A stretch of DNA of 25,090 nt. Origin: Phenylobacterium sp. Its GTDB lineage: Bacteria; Pseudomonadota; Alphaproteobacteria; Caulobacterales; Caulobacteraceae. Location of the stretch: the NCBI GenBank assembly GCA_028290925.1, contig JAQGIX010000253.1, forward strand, positions 1 to 25,090, in the 5' to 3' direction. The translations under genes were made by a program, and so were the position numbers. The notes beneath the pieces are model-generated. The model was given only the letters and a program-made list of their open reading frames with translations, did no database searches and was not told the origin of the DNA. Positions 15,110 through 23,082 of the stretch are shown here, one piece after another (within the stretch, counting starts at the first letter, position 1; each line of letters opens with the position of its first letter).

Positions 15110-16555
15110 GTGGCCGCCGCAGATCGTGACCTGAAAGGCGCCATCGCCGCCACCCGCTTCGGGCTCGGCGCGCGGCCGGGCGAGATCGCCGAGGCGAGCC
15201 GCGACCCGCAGGCCTGGCTGAAGGTCCAGATCCGCGCCGAGGGTGCGGAAATCCCTCGCAGCAACGACGAAACCGCCGCGCGGCGCATCGCCGACCTGCG
15301 CGAATTCCAGCAGCAGCGGCAGATGGCGAAGCGCGAGGTCGCCAACGGCCAGGCCGGGCCCGAGGCCCGCGACCCGGTGAAGCTCGCCCAGAAGATGCTG
15401 CGCGACGACACCCAGGGCGACTTCCTGGCCCGCGTGCAGCTCGCCACGGCGACGGAGGCCAGCTTCCGCGAGCGCTGGGCGCTGTTCTGGACCAACCACT
15501 TCACCGTGGCGGCCAAGAACCTGCAGACGGCCACGGTGGTGGGGCCCTACGAGGCCGAGGCCATCCGGCCGCACGTGTTCGGCCGCTTCGTCTCGCTGCT
15601 GGGCGCCGTCGAGACGCACCCGGCGATGATGATCTACCTGGACCAGGTGCAGTCGGTGGGGCCGAACAGTCCGCTGGCCCAGCGCACCAAGGACATCGGA
15701 CGGCGCGGCGTGGGCGCCCAGCTTCAACCGGCCCCGCGACGCGAGCTGGGCCTCAACGAGAACCTCGCCCGCGAGATCATGGAGCTGCACACCGTCGGCG
15801 TGCGCGGCGGCTATAGCCAGGGCGACGTCACCGAGTTCGCCCGCGCCATGACCGGCCTGTCGATCGGCGGCTTCCGGGGGCCTGACGGCCAGATCGGCGA
15901 GCCACTGTTCCGCGACGTCGCCCACGAACCGGGCGAGCGGACGGTGATGGGCGTGCGCTACCGTCAGGGCGGCAAGGACCAGGCGGCGGCGATCCTGGCC
16001 GACCTGGCCGAGAAGCCGCAGACCGCGCGGTTCATCTGCGCAAAGCTCGCCCGGCACTTCGTGGCCGACGATCCACCACCGGCGCTGACCGCGCGGCTGG
16101 AGAAGGCCTGGATGCGGTCCGGCGGCGACCTTTCCAAGGTGGCCGAGGCGCTGATCGAGGCGCCGGAGGCGTGGGCGCCGCAGCCCACCAAGTTCAAGAC
16201 GCCCTACGAGTTCATCGTTTCCAGCTACCGCGCCGCCGGCGGCCAGCCGCAGGGGTTCGGGCAGGTGGGGCCGATCCTCACGGCGCTGGGCCAAAAGCCC
16301 TTCGATCCCGGCTCGCCCAAGGGCTGGAGCGAGGACGCCGACGCCTGGGCCGCGCCCGACGCCATCGTCAAGCGCATGCAGTTCGCGCAGGGCTTCGCCG
16401 CCCAGGCGGTGCAGGGCCGCGATCCCAAGAGCCTGGCCGCCGACGCCCTGGGCGCGCGGCTGACGCCCGCCACCGCGACCGCCATCGCCCGGTCGGAGAG
16501 CCGCCCGGAGGGGTTCGCGCTGCTCTTGATGTCCCCGGAGTTCCAACGCCGATGA
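15110..16555 (+). CDS. DUF1800 family protein
   Basis: This 481-residue protein matches DUF1800: RFGLGARPGEIAEASRDPQ at the start, FRERWALFWTNHFTVAAK in the middle, LGLNENLAREIMELHTVGV with YSQGDVTEFARAMTG, and a C-terminal FICAKLARHFVADDPP. The function of the family is not known. It starts with GTG at 15110, with AAGGA about eight bases upstream. Its stop overlaps the ATG of the DUF1501 gene by four bases (ATGA at 16552-16555), which signals translational coupling, and the two families are commonly adjacent. No clear signal peptide is seen, in contrast to its partner. Confidence 0.88.
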   Translation: MAAADRDLKGAIAATRFGLGARPGEIAEASRDPQAWLKVQIRAEGAEIPRSNDETAARRIADLREFQQQRQMAKREVANGQAGPEARDPVKLAQKMLRDDTQGDFLARVQLATATEASFRERWALFWTNHFTVAAKNLQTATVVGPYEAEAIRPHVFGRFVSLLGAVETHPAMMIYLDQVQSVGPNSPLAQRTKDIGRRGVGAQLQPAPRRELGLNENLAREIMELHTVGVRGGYSQGDVTEFARAMTGLSIGGFRGPDGQIGEPLFRDVAHEPGERTVMGVRYRQGGKDQAAAILADLAEKPQTARFICAKLARHFVADDPPPALTARLEKAWMRSGGDLSKVAEALIEAPEAWAPQPTKFKTPYEFIVSSYRAAGGQPQGFGQVGPILTALGQKPFDPGSPKGWSEDADAWAAPDAIVKRMQFAQGFAAQAVQGRDPKSLAADALGARLTPATATAIARSESRPEGFALLLMSPEFQRR

Positions 16556-17826
16556 CCGCTTTCAACCTCTCCCGTCGCGGCGCGCTGGCCGCCGCCGGCG
16601 CCTTCGGCCTCTCCCTGCAGCTCCTGGCGACCCAGAGCTTCGCCGCCTCGGAGGGCGGCCTGGCGGCGAAAAAGTTCATCTTCGTGATCTGCCGCGGCGG
16701 CATGGACGGGCTGACCGTCGCCCCGCCGGTGGGCGACCCGGACTATGCCGGCCTTCGCGGGCCGATCGCGCTCCGCGACGAGGCCCTGAAGCTCGACGGG
16801 ACCTTCGCCCTGCACCCGGCGCTGGCCGCCACCTATGCCCTGGCCAAGGCCGGCGAGGCGCGCATCGTGCCGGCCGTGGCGACCGCGGACCGCGCCCGCT
16901 CGCACTTCGAGGCCCAGGACGTGCTGGAGAGCGGAGCCGCCCAGGTCTACGGCGCCTCCTCCGGCTGGCTGAACCGCACGGTGGAAAGCCTCGGCAAGGT
17001 CCGCAAGGTGAGCGCGCTCTCGGTCGGGCCCACGGCGCCCTTGGTGCTGCGCGGAAAGGCCCCCTACGCCTCCTGGTCGCCGGGACGGGTCGTCGACGGC
17101 TCGGCCCGGCTGCCGAGCCTGCTGCAAGACCTCTACAGGGACGATCCGCTGCTCGGCCCGGCCCTGGCGCGCGGCCTCGCCACCGAGGCCATGGCGCAGG
17201 AGGCGATGACCAATGTCGCCCAGATGGCGCCGGCCCAGGCCGCGGCGGCCCCCGCCGCCATGACCCAGCCGGGCGCGCCCGTCCCAGGGGCGCGAACGCT
17301 GCAGCAGCAGGGCCAGACGGCCGCCCGGCAGCTCGGCGAGACGCTCGCCGGGTTCATGCGCGAGCCTGGCGGGCCGCAGATCGCGGCGATCTCGCTGGAC
17401 GGCTTCGACACCCACGCCAACGAGGGCGGGGCCCAGGGCCAGCTCGCCACCCGCCTCGCCTACCTCGACGCGATGCTGGGCGGGATCCACCAGGGCCTCG
17501 GGCCGGAGTGGAAGAACACCGTGGTTGTGGTGGCCACCGAGTTCGGTCGCACGGCCCGCGTCAACGGCACCGGCGGCACCGACCACGGCACGGCCTCGAC
17601 GGCCCTGCTGCTGGGCGGCGCGCTGAAGCCCGGCGGCATCGTCGGCGACTGGCCGACCTTGAAGACCTCGGCGCTGTTCGAGAACCGCGACCTCGCCCCG
17701 ACCTTGGACATGCGCGGCCTGTTCAAGGGCCTGCTCGCCGACCACCTGGGCGTCGAGCGCGCGGCGCTGGATACCGCGGTGTTCCCCGACAGCGCGGCCG
17801 CGAGGCCGGTGACGGGGTTGGTCTAG
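16552..17826 (+). CDS. DUF1501 family protein with Tat-type signal
   Basis: This 424-residue protein belongs to DUF1501, a family related to the alkaline phosphatase/sulfatase fold. The N-terminus is SRRGALAAAGAFGLSLQLLA followed by TQSFAAS, a probable twin-arginine signal, so export in folded form to the periplasm is likely. Family motifs include FIFVICRGGMDGLTVAPPVGDPDY, split by IALRDEAL, then SLDGFDTHANEGG, VVVVATEFGRTARVNGTGG and TDHGTASTALLLGG. The Asp, His and Glu in the last three could bind metal. It is coupled to DUF1800 by an ATGA overlap. A region at about 220-260 is rich in Ala, Gln, Pro and Met and is probably a loop. The reaction is unknown. Confidence 0.88.
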   Translation: MTAFNLSRRGALAAAGAFGLSLQLLATQSFAASEGGLAAKKFIFVICRGGMDGLTVAPPVGDPDYAGLRGPIALRDEALKLDGTFALHPALAATYALAKAGEARIVPAVATADRARSHFEAQDVLESGAAQVYGASSGWLNRTVESLGKVRKVSALSVGPTAPLVLRGKAPYASWSPGRVVDGSARLPSLLQDLYRDDPLLGPALARGLATEAMAQEAMTNVAQMAPAQAAAAPAAMTQPGAPVPGARTLQQQGQTAARQLGETLAGFMREPGGPQIAAISLDGFDTHANEGGAQGQLATRLAYLDAMLGGIHQGLGPEWKNTVVVVATEFGRTARVNGTGGTDHGTASTALLLGGALKPGGIVGDWPTLKTSALFENRDLAPTLDMRGLFKGLLADHLGVERAALDTAVFPDSAAARPVTGLV

Positions 17827-17837
17827 TCCCCAGGATG

Positions 17838-18821
17838 TTACCGCTTCTTGCGCCGGGCGAAGGGCTCGGGATCGGCTTCGCGCTCGTCGAAGCCGAAGCG
17901 TTCGAAGCCGGCCTTCATCTCGCGGCTGACCGGCGCCTCGAGGATCAGCAGCCCCCGCGAGGGGTGCGGAATGCTCAGCCGGCGCGCGTGCAACTGCAGC
18001 TTCAGCTCGCCCGACAGCTCGCGGGAACCCTCGGTGTTGTATTTCGGATCGCCGAGGATCGGGTGGCCGATGGCCAGCATGTGGGCGCGCAGCTGGTGGG
18101 TGCGGCCGGTGTGCGGCCACAGGGCCATCCAGGCCACCTTGTCGGCGGCGCGGGCCAGGGTCACGAATTCGGTCTCGGCGGTCTCGGCGTCGGGGTCCTT
18201 CGGGTCGGCCGGGGTCATCAGCTCGCGGTCGCCGACCCCGCGCTTGACCAATGGCAGCTCCAGCACGCCCTCCGAGGGCTTCGGCAGGCCCGCGACCAGG
18301 GCCCAGTAGTGCTTCTCCGTGCGCCGCTTGGCGAAGGCCCCGGCCAGCTTGGCGGCCGCGCCGGGCGACTTGCCGAGCACCAGGACGCCGGAGGTGTCGC
18401 GGTCCAGCCGATGGACCAGCCTGGGCCGCTCCAGCCCCTCGCCCCAGGCGGAGAGCAGGCGGTCCACATGCTGCTTGGTCTTGGTGCCGCCCTGGACGGC
18501 GAGGCCGGAGGGCTTGTTGATCGCCAGCACCTCCTCGTCCTCATAGATCACCAGCGACTTGGCGAAGGCGGCGTCGCGGCTGTCGATCTTCTCCCGCTCG
18601 CCGCGCACCGGGGCGTCGGGCAGCGGCGGGACGCGGATCTGGTCGCCTGGGTCGACGCGGGTCTCGGGCTTGGCGCGGCCGCCGTTCACCCGCACCTGGC
18701 CGGAGCGGATCAGCTTGGCGAGCTGGCCCTGGCTGAGGTGCGGCCAGCGCCGGCGGAACCAGCGGTCCAGGCGCACGGCCTCCTCGCCTTCGCCGACAGT
18801 GATGGTGCGGACTTCCCTCAT
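17838..18821 (-). CDS. RluC/RluA-family 23S rRNA pseudouridine synthase with S4 domain
   Basis: This 327-residue enzyme converts uridine to pseudouridine in RNA, most likely 23S rRNA. An S4 RNA-binding domain is at about 15-75 (VRLDRWFRRRWPHLSQGQLA, GQVRVNG), and the catalytic domain follows with INKPSGLAVQGG and HRLDRDTSG, where D140 is the catalytic Asp. HTGRTHQLRAHM and HPILGDPKY complete the fold. Length and S4 domain fit RluC better than RluA, but the exact target base cannot be read from sequence. It is last in the rarA-led gene run and ends 11 bases from the convergent DUF1501 stop. Confidence 0.88.
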   Translation of the reverse strand: MREVRTITVGEGEEAVRLDRWFRRRWPHLSQGQLAKLIRSGQVRVNGGRAKPETRVDPGDQIRVPPLPDAPVRGEREKIDSRDAAFAKSLVIYEDEEVLAINKPSGLAVQGGTKTKQHVDRLLSAWGEGLERPRLVHRLDRDTSGVLVLGKSPGAAAKLAGAFAKRRTEKHYWALVAGLPKPSEGVLELPLVKRGVGDRELMTPADPKDPDAETAETEFVTLARAADKVAWMALWPHTGRTHQLRAHMLAIGHPILGDPKYNTEGSRELSGELKLQLHARRLSIPHPSRGLLILEAPVSREMKAGFERFGFDEREADPEPFARRKKR

Positions 18822-18859
18822 GGGCGGCCTTATGGGGCGCAGCGGCCCAATCCGGAAGG

Positions 18860-19345
18860 CTAGATCGCCCGGCCGCCGATGGAAGCGCGTACGCCGCGGG
18901 CGTCATAGACGTCCTCGCCGGGCGGCCGGGGGCCCCGGCCCATGAGGACTTCCAGGCTCGCTTGCAGGGCCGGCCCGCCGCTCAACGGAAAGCCGGTGCC
19001 GACGCCGACCCCGGTGGCGGAGTGGCGGCCGAAGCTCATCCCGCCGACGCCGAGGCCCACGGATGCGCCGCCGTAGCCGGTCTGGCGGACGGAGCGGTCG
19101 ACGATCCGGAACCAGTCATAGCCCTCGGCGAGCGCCAGGTCGGCGGCGCGCAACAGGGCGTAGTCCTGCACCTGCGCCTCCGGCGCGCCGGGGCCGCCCT
19201 GGAAGGTCACGCGGTAGCGGCCGGGCTCGATGCGCAGCTCGGAGAAGCCCACCGCCCCCGGTCCGCCGGCCGGCTGGAAGTGGGTCGGGGTGGCGCAGGC
19301 GGCCAGGGACAGGCAGGCAAGGGCGGCGAGAAGCGTGCGTTTCAT
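18860..19345 (-). CDS. CC0125/CC1285-type lipoprotein
   Basis: This 161-residue protein has a lipoprotein signal, MKRTLLAALACLSLAAC, with C17 as the lipidation site. The mature part contains YRVTFQGGPGAPEAQVQDYA and LLRAADLALAEGYDWF, a pattern I associate with the Caulobacter CC0125/CC1285 lipoprotein family, followed by a glycine-rich stretch (GYGGASVGLGVGG). The role is unknown. It lies between two pseudouridine synthase genes with short gaps (24 and 38 bases), so it is probably co-transcribed with them. Confidence 0.8.
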   Translation of the reverse strand: MKRTLLAALACLSLAACATPTHFQPAGGPGAVGFSELRIEPGRYRVTFQGGPGAPEAQVQDYALLRAADLALAEGYDWFRIVDRSVRQTGYGGASVGLGVGGMSFGRHSATGVGVGTGFPLSGGPALQASLEVLMGRGPRPPGEDVYDARGVRASIGGRAI

Positions 19346-19369
19346 GGCTCATCTCAAACGGACGTCCCC

Positions 19370-20137
19370 TCAGCGACGTTCCGCCAAGCCGAGCGCCGCC
19401 GCAAGGGCGCGCATGTCGGCGGGGACATCGGCCTCGATACGTTTCGTCCCCCCAGCCGGATGCGGGAAGCTGAGCGCTGCGGCGTGCAGCATGAGCCGCG
19501 GGACCGGGTGGCCGGCCACCACCAGGGCTCCGCCGTAGCGGGCGTCGCCGGCGATGGGACGGCCGATCGAGGCCATATGGACGCGCAGCTGGTGCATGCG
19601 GCCGGTCTCGGGCGACAGCTCGACCAGGGCCGCGCCGGGCGCCTCGGCCAATGTGCGGTAGCGGGTCTTGGCGGCCTCGGCGTCGGCGTGGTCGGGCGGG
19701 CAGACGCGCATATAGGCCTCGCGGCCGATCTCCTCGCGGCGCAGGGCGACCTCGATGGCGCCGCCCCTGGGCTCCGGCGCGCCGGGCGTGACGATGGCGC
19801 GGTAGGTCTTGTGGATCTTGCGGGCCATCATCGCCTTGCCGAGGAAGCCCGCGGCCGGCTTGGTCTTGGCCGCCAGGATCACCCCGGAGGTGTCGCGGTC
19901 GAGCCGGTGGATCAGCCGCGGCCGCGCCTTGCCCGGCTTGGCGAAGGCCCAGAGCAGCTCGTCCAGGGTATGGACCGCGATGCGCCCGCCCTGGCTCGAC
20001 AGGCCGGCGGGTTTGGCGAGGCCCAGCAGCTCGGCGTCCTCGTAGATCACCAGCCCGCGCACGAAGGCGACCTCGTCGGCCGTCAGGGTCACGGATGCGG
20101 GTTCGGCGCGGGCCTTGCGCGCCGGCGCGCGGCTCAA
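19370..20137 (-). CDS. RluA-family pseudouridine synthase without S4 domain
   Basis: This 255-residue enzyme has the catalytic core only: VIYEDAELLGLAKPAGLSSQ, LIHRLDRDTSGVILAAK with D80, ETGRMHQLRVHM and RPIAGDARYGG. The lack of an S4 domain resembles RluA or TruC-type members, which can modify 23S rRNA or tRNA. It starts with TTG at 20137, which overlaps the rarA stop (TTGA); GAGG lies six bases upstream. This indicates translational coupling to rarA. Confidence 0.87.
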   Translation of the reverse strand: MSRAPARKARAEPASVTLTADEVAFVRGLVIYEDAELLGLAKPAGLSSQGGRIAVHTLDELLWAFAKPGKARPRLIHRLDRDTSGVILAAKTKPAAGFLGKAMMARKIHKTYRAIVTPGAPEPRGGAIEVALRREEIGREAYMRVCPPDHADAEAAKTRYRTLAEAPGAALVELSPETGRMHQLRVHMASIGRPIAGDARYGGALVVAGHPVPRLMLHAAALSFPHPAGGTKRIEADVPADMRALAAALGLAERR

Positions 20138-21456
20138 GGCTCGCCTCGTTTGGGCTTGTTCCGCTGCGTGCGGATCGCCGCCCAGCGTTCCAGCCGCTCC
20201 TTGATGCGGGCCTCGGAGCCCTCGCCCTTCGGCTGGTAGAAGTTTTGCCGGTCCATCTCGTCGGGGAAGTAGTCCTGGCCGGAGAACCCCTCCTCCGCCT
20301 CGTGGTCGTAGGCGTAGCCCTTGCCGTAGCCGAGGTTCTTCATCAGCCGCGTGGGGGCGTTGAGGATGTGCTTGGGCGGCATCAGGGAACCGGTCTCCCT
20401 GGCGGCCCTCATGGCCGCGCCGAAGGCCTTGTAGATGGCGTTGGACTTGGGCGCGGTGGCGAGGTGCACCACCGTCTGGGCGAGCGCGATCTCGCCCTCT
20501 GGGCTCCCCAGGAAGTCGTAGGTGTCCTTGGCGGCGTTGGCGACCAGCAGGGACAGCGGATCGGCCTCGCCGATGTCCTCCGCCGCGGCGCGGATCAGGC
20601 GGCGGGCGATGAACAGCGGATCCTCGCCGCCGGCCAGCATGCGAGCCAGCCAGTAGAGCGCCGCGTCCGGGTCGGAGCCGCGGATCGATTTATGCAGGGC
20701 CGAGACGAGATTGTAGTGCTCCTCGCGGTCCTTGTCGTAGGCCGGCGCGCGCTTCTGCAGCACCTGGCCCAGGTCCTTGGTGGCCAGCGGCCGGGCCGAG
20801 CCGATGTTGAACAGGGTTTCGGCGAGCGTCAGCAGGTAGCGGCCGTCGCCGTCGGCGAGCACGATCAGGGCGGCGCGGGCCTCGGGCTCCAGCGGCAGGG
20901 GACGGCCCTCGAAGGCCTCGGCCTTCTTGAGCAGGATCTCCAGGGCCACGTCGTCCAGGCGCTTGAGCACGAACACCTGGGTGCGCGAGAGCAGCGCCCC
21001 GTTGAGCTCGAAGGAGGGGTTTTCCGTGGTCGCGCCGACCAGGGTGACGATCCCCTCCTCCACGAAGGGCAGGAAGCCGTCCTGCTGGGCGCGGTTGAAG
21101 CGGTGGATCTCGTCGACGAACAGCAGGGTCGATTGCCCGGCCAGACGTCGTACGCGGGCCCCCTCGAAGGCCTTCTTCAGGTCGGCGACGCCGGAGAACA
21201 CCGCCGAGAGCTGCTGGAACTCATAGCCCGCCTCCTTGGCCAGCAGACGGGCGATGGTGGTCTTGCCGGTGCCGGGCGGACCCCAGAGGATCATCGAGGA
21301 CAGCCGCTTGGCCTCGGCCATCCGGCGGATCGGCCCCTCGGGGCCCAGCAGGTGGTCCTGGCCGACCACGTCGTCGAGCTTCTGCGGCCGCAGCCGGTCG
21401 GCCAGCGGGGACGGCGCCTGCGGGGTCAGGCCGGCGGCTTCGAAGAGGTCAGCCAT
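20134..21456 (-). CDS. rarA: Replication-associated recombination protein A (AAA+ ATPase)
   Basis: This 440-residue protein matches RarA/MgsA (Mgs1/WRNIP1 family), an AAA+ ATPase that acts at stalled replication forks. Visible are Walker A GPPGTGKT (59-66), Walker B LLFVDEIHRFN (111-121), sensor 1 GATTENPSFE (141-150), and the C-terminal tetramerisation region with DPDAALYWLARMLAGGEDP and FLGSPEGEIALAQ. Starting ADLFEAAGLTPQAPSPLADR, the N-terminus also fits the family. It leads a probable operon with two pseudouridine synthases and a lipoprotein. Confidence 0.93.
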   Translation of the reverse strand: MADLFEAAGLTPQAPSPLADRLRPQKLDDVVGQDHLLGPEGPIRRMAEAKRLSSMILWGPPGTGKTTIARLLAKEAGYEFQQLSAVFSGVADLKKAFEGARVRRLAGQSTLLFVDEIHRFNRAQQDGFLPFVEEGIVTLVGATTENPSFELNGALLSRTQVFVLKRLDDVALEILLKKAEAFEGRPLPLEPEARAALIVLADGDGRYLLTLAETLFNIGSARPLATKDLGQVLQKRAPAYDKDREEHYNLVSALHKSIRGSDPDAALYWLARMLAGGEDPLFIARRLIRAAAEDIGEADPLSLLVANAAKDTYDFLGSPEGEIALAQTVVHLATAPKSNAIYKAFGAAMRAARETGSLMPPKHILNAPTRLMKNLGYGKGYAYDHEAEEGFSGQDYFPDEMDRQNFYQPKGEGSEARIKERLERWAAIRTQRNKPKRGEP

Positions 21457-21496
21457 GGCGAGGGATTAGCACAGACGCCGCACGCCCACCCACCGT

Positions 21497-21545
21497 GTCA
21501 TCCCGGAAGGCCGCGCCAGCGGCTTGTCCGGGACCCATCGAGGCC
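21497..21545. repeat. REP-like palindrome
   Basis: The stretch has arms TCCCGGA (21501-21507) and TCCGGGA (21527-21533) around inner arms AGGCCGC (21508-21514) and GCGGCTT (21519-21525) with the loop GCCA; one inner pair is a G-T wobble and one base (21526) is bulged. The flanks GTGTCA and CCCATCGAGG resemble dispersed palindromes common in alphaproteobacterial intergenic regions. It lies downstream of the HtrA stop and upstream of rarA, both on the minus strand, and may protect the mRNA end or act as a weak terminator. Confidence 0.6.
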
Positions 21546-21587
21546 GAGAGTTCGGAAGGAAGCGCGGTGACGACGCTGAGCGCCGAA

Positions 21588-23003
21588 TCAAACCTGGAAC
21601 GTGCCCGTCACCTCTTGCCCGTCGCGCTCGATGGTGATCCGCCAGACGCCGCCGCCCGCGGCCCCAAGCGCGGTCACCAGATCGCCGACCGTGGCCACCC
21701 GGCGGCCGTTGACGGCGCGGATGATGTCGCCGCTCTTCAGCCCGGCCTGGGCGGCGAGGCCCTGGCCGCCGCTCATGATGATCACGCCGGGATTGGTGAA
21801 GGGATCGATGCCGATCTGGTCGGCGACCGCCGGCGAGATGTTGACCACCGTGGCGCCCTGCAGGGGATTGCGGCCGTTGATCACCCGCTCGTCGCGCGCG
21901 GGGCTGGCGGGCGGCGGCTCGGCGCGCAGCGTCAGGGCCTGGTCGCCGCCCCCACGGCGGACGCCCAGCCGGATCTGGTCGCCCATGCGGTGGGTGCTCA
22001 CGGCGTAGTTGACGCCGGACGCGTCGACCACCGCGCGGCCGTCCACTGCGGTGATCACATCGCCCTGGCGCAGGCCGGCGCGCGCGGCGGGGCCGCCGGC
22101 CCAGACGTCAGCAACCAGCGCGCCCTGGGGCGTGGCGAGGCCGAGGCTGCGGGCGATCTCCGGCGTCACCGACTGCATGCGCGCGCCGGTCCAGGCGCGG
22201 ACCAGGGAATGGCCGCCGCCGAGCGCGGTCTCCACCACCCGCTTCACCAGGGCCGCCGGGATGGCGAAGCCGACGCCCGAGGAGGTGCCCGAGCGCGAGA
22301 GGATGAAGCTGTTGATGCCGATGATGTCGCCGTTCATGTCGACCAGAGGGCCGCCGGAGTTGCCCGGATTGATCGCCGCGTCGGTCTGGATATAGCTCGA
22401 GGCCGCGTCGCCCGAGGGATCGGCGGTGCGGTTGAGCGCCGAGATGATGCCGTTGGTCACCGTCTGACCGACGCCGAACGGATTGCCGATGGCCAGCGCT
22501 AGGTCGCCCACCTGCAGGTCGCCGGTGTCGTTGATGGCCAGGGCGGGCAGCCGTTCGCCGGCCGGCGGGTCGATCTTCAGCACCGCCAGGTCGGTGCGCG
22601 GATCGGCGATCATCACGTGGGCCGGGAACTCGCGCCGGTCGGCCAGCGAGACGGTGATCTCCTGGCCGCCCTCGACCACGTGGTTATTGGTGATGATCAC
22701 CCCGTCGGGACGGACGATCACCCCGGAGCCCAGCGAGCCCACGGTCCGGTCGCGCGGCGCGCCCAGGCCGAACAGCTCCCAGAACGGGTCCACCTGCTGG
22801 CGCACCAGGCGCTTGGAGGAGATGTTGACCACCGCCGGGGCGGTCTTCTTCACCACCGGCGAGAAGGACATGCGCAGCGAGGCCGCGCTGGTGGGAACCG
22901 AGCGGGTCGGAGTGGGCAGCGGGGTCTGGGCGACGCTGTTCCCCGAGGGCGAACAGGCGGCGAGCACGATCAAGGCGGGCAGTAGGACGCGAAGGGCGCG
23001 CAT
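21588..23003 (-). CDS. Do/HtrA-like serine protease, predicted lipoprotein
   Basis: This 471-residue protein is a trypsin-like protease with two PDZ domains, of the DegP/DegQ/HtrA group that degrades misfolded envelope proteins. The catalytic triad is H108 in TNNHVV, D138 in RTDLAVLK and S216 in NPGNSGGPL. PDZ domains lie at about 270-355 and 380-470, the second ending ITIERDGQEVTGTFQV. The N-terminus MRALRVLLPALIVLAAC is a lipoprotein signal with C17, so the protease should be tethered to a membrane facing the periplasm; most Do proteases are soluble there. It is 79 bases downstream of the MFS gene on the same strand. The gap contains no clear stress sigma promoter. Confidence 0.9.
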   Translation of the reverse strand: MRALRVLLPALIVLAACSPSGNSVAQTPLPTPTRSVPTSAASLRMSFSPVVKKTAPAVVNISSKRLVRQQVDPFWELFGLGAPRDRTVGSLGSGVIVRPDGVIITNNHVVEGGQEITVSLADRREFPAHVMIADPRTDLAVLKIDPPAGERLPALAINDTGDLQVGDLALAIGNPFGVGQTVTNGIISALNRTADPSGDAASSYIQTDAAINPGNSGGPLVDMNGDIIGINSFILSRSGTSSGVGFAIPAALVKRVVETALGGGHSLVRAWTGARMQSVTPEIARSLGLATPQGALVADVWAGGPAARAGLRQGDVITAVDGRAVVDASGVNYAVSTHRMGDQIRLGVRRGGGDQALTLRAEPPPASPARDERVINGRNPLQGATVVNISPAVADQIGIDPFTNPGVIIMSGGQGLAAQAGLKSGDIIRAVNGRRVATVGDLVTALGAAGGGVWRITIERDGQEVTGTFQV

Positions 23004-23082
23004 GAAGGTCTCGGTGGTCTCCGGAAGGGGCTAGGGAGCGGCCTGCACTTTGCCTAGTTTTCAGGCGCAAAAATGGCGGCGG

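Noticed and set aside
14474..18120. Long minus-strand frames of 690 and 631 codons opposite the DUF1800/DUF1501 genes
   Set aside because: Both lack family motifs and overlap well-supported genes on the plus strand.
23004..23082. TTGACC near the MFS stop as a -35 for the HtrA gene
   Set aside because: No acceptable -10 is found 16-18 bases downstream, so the match is probably chance.
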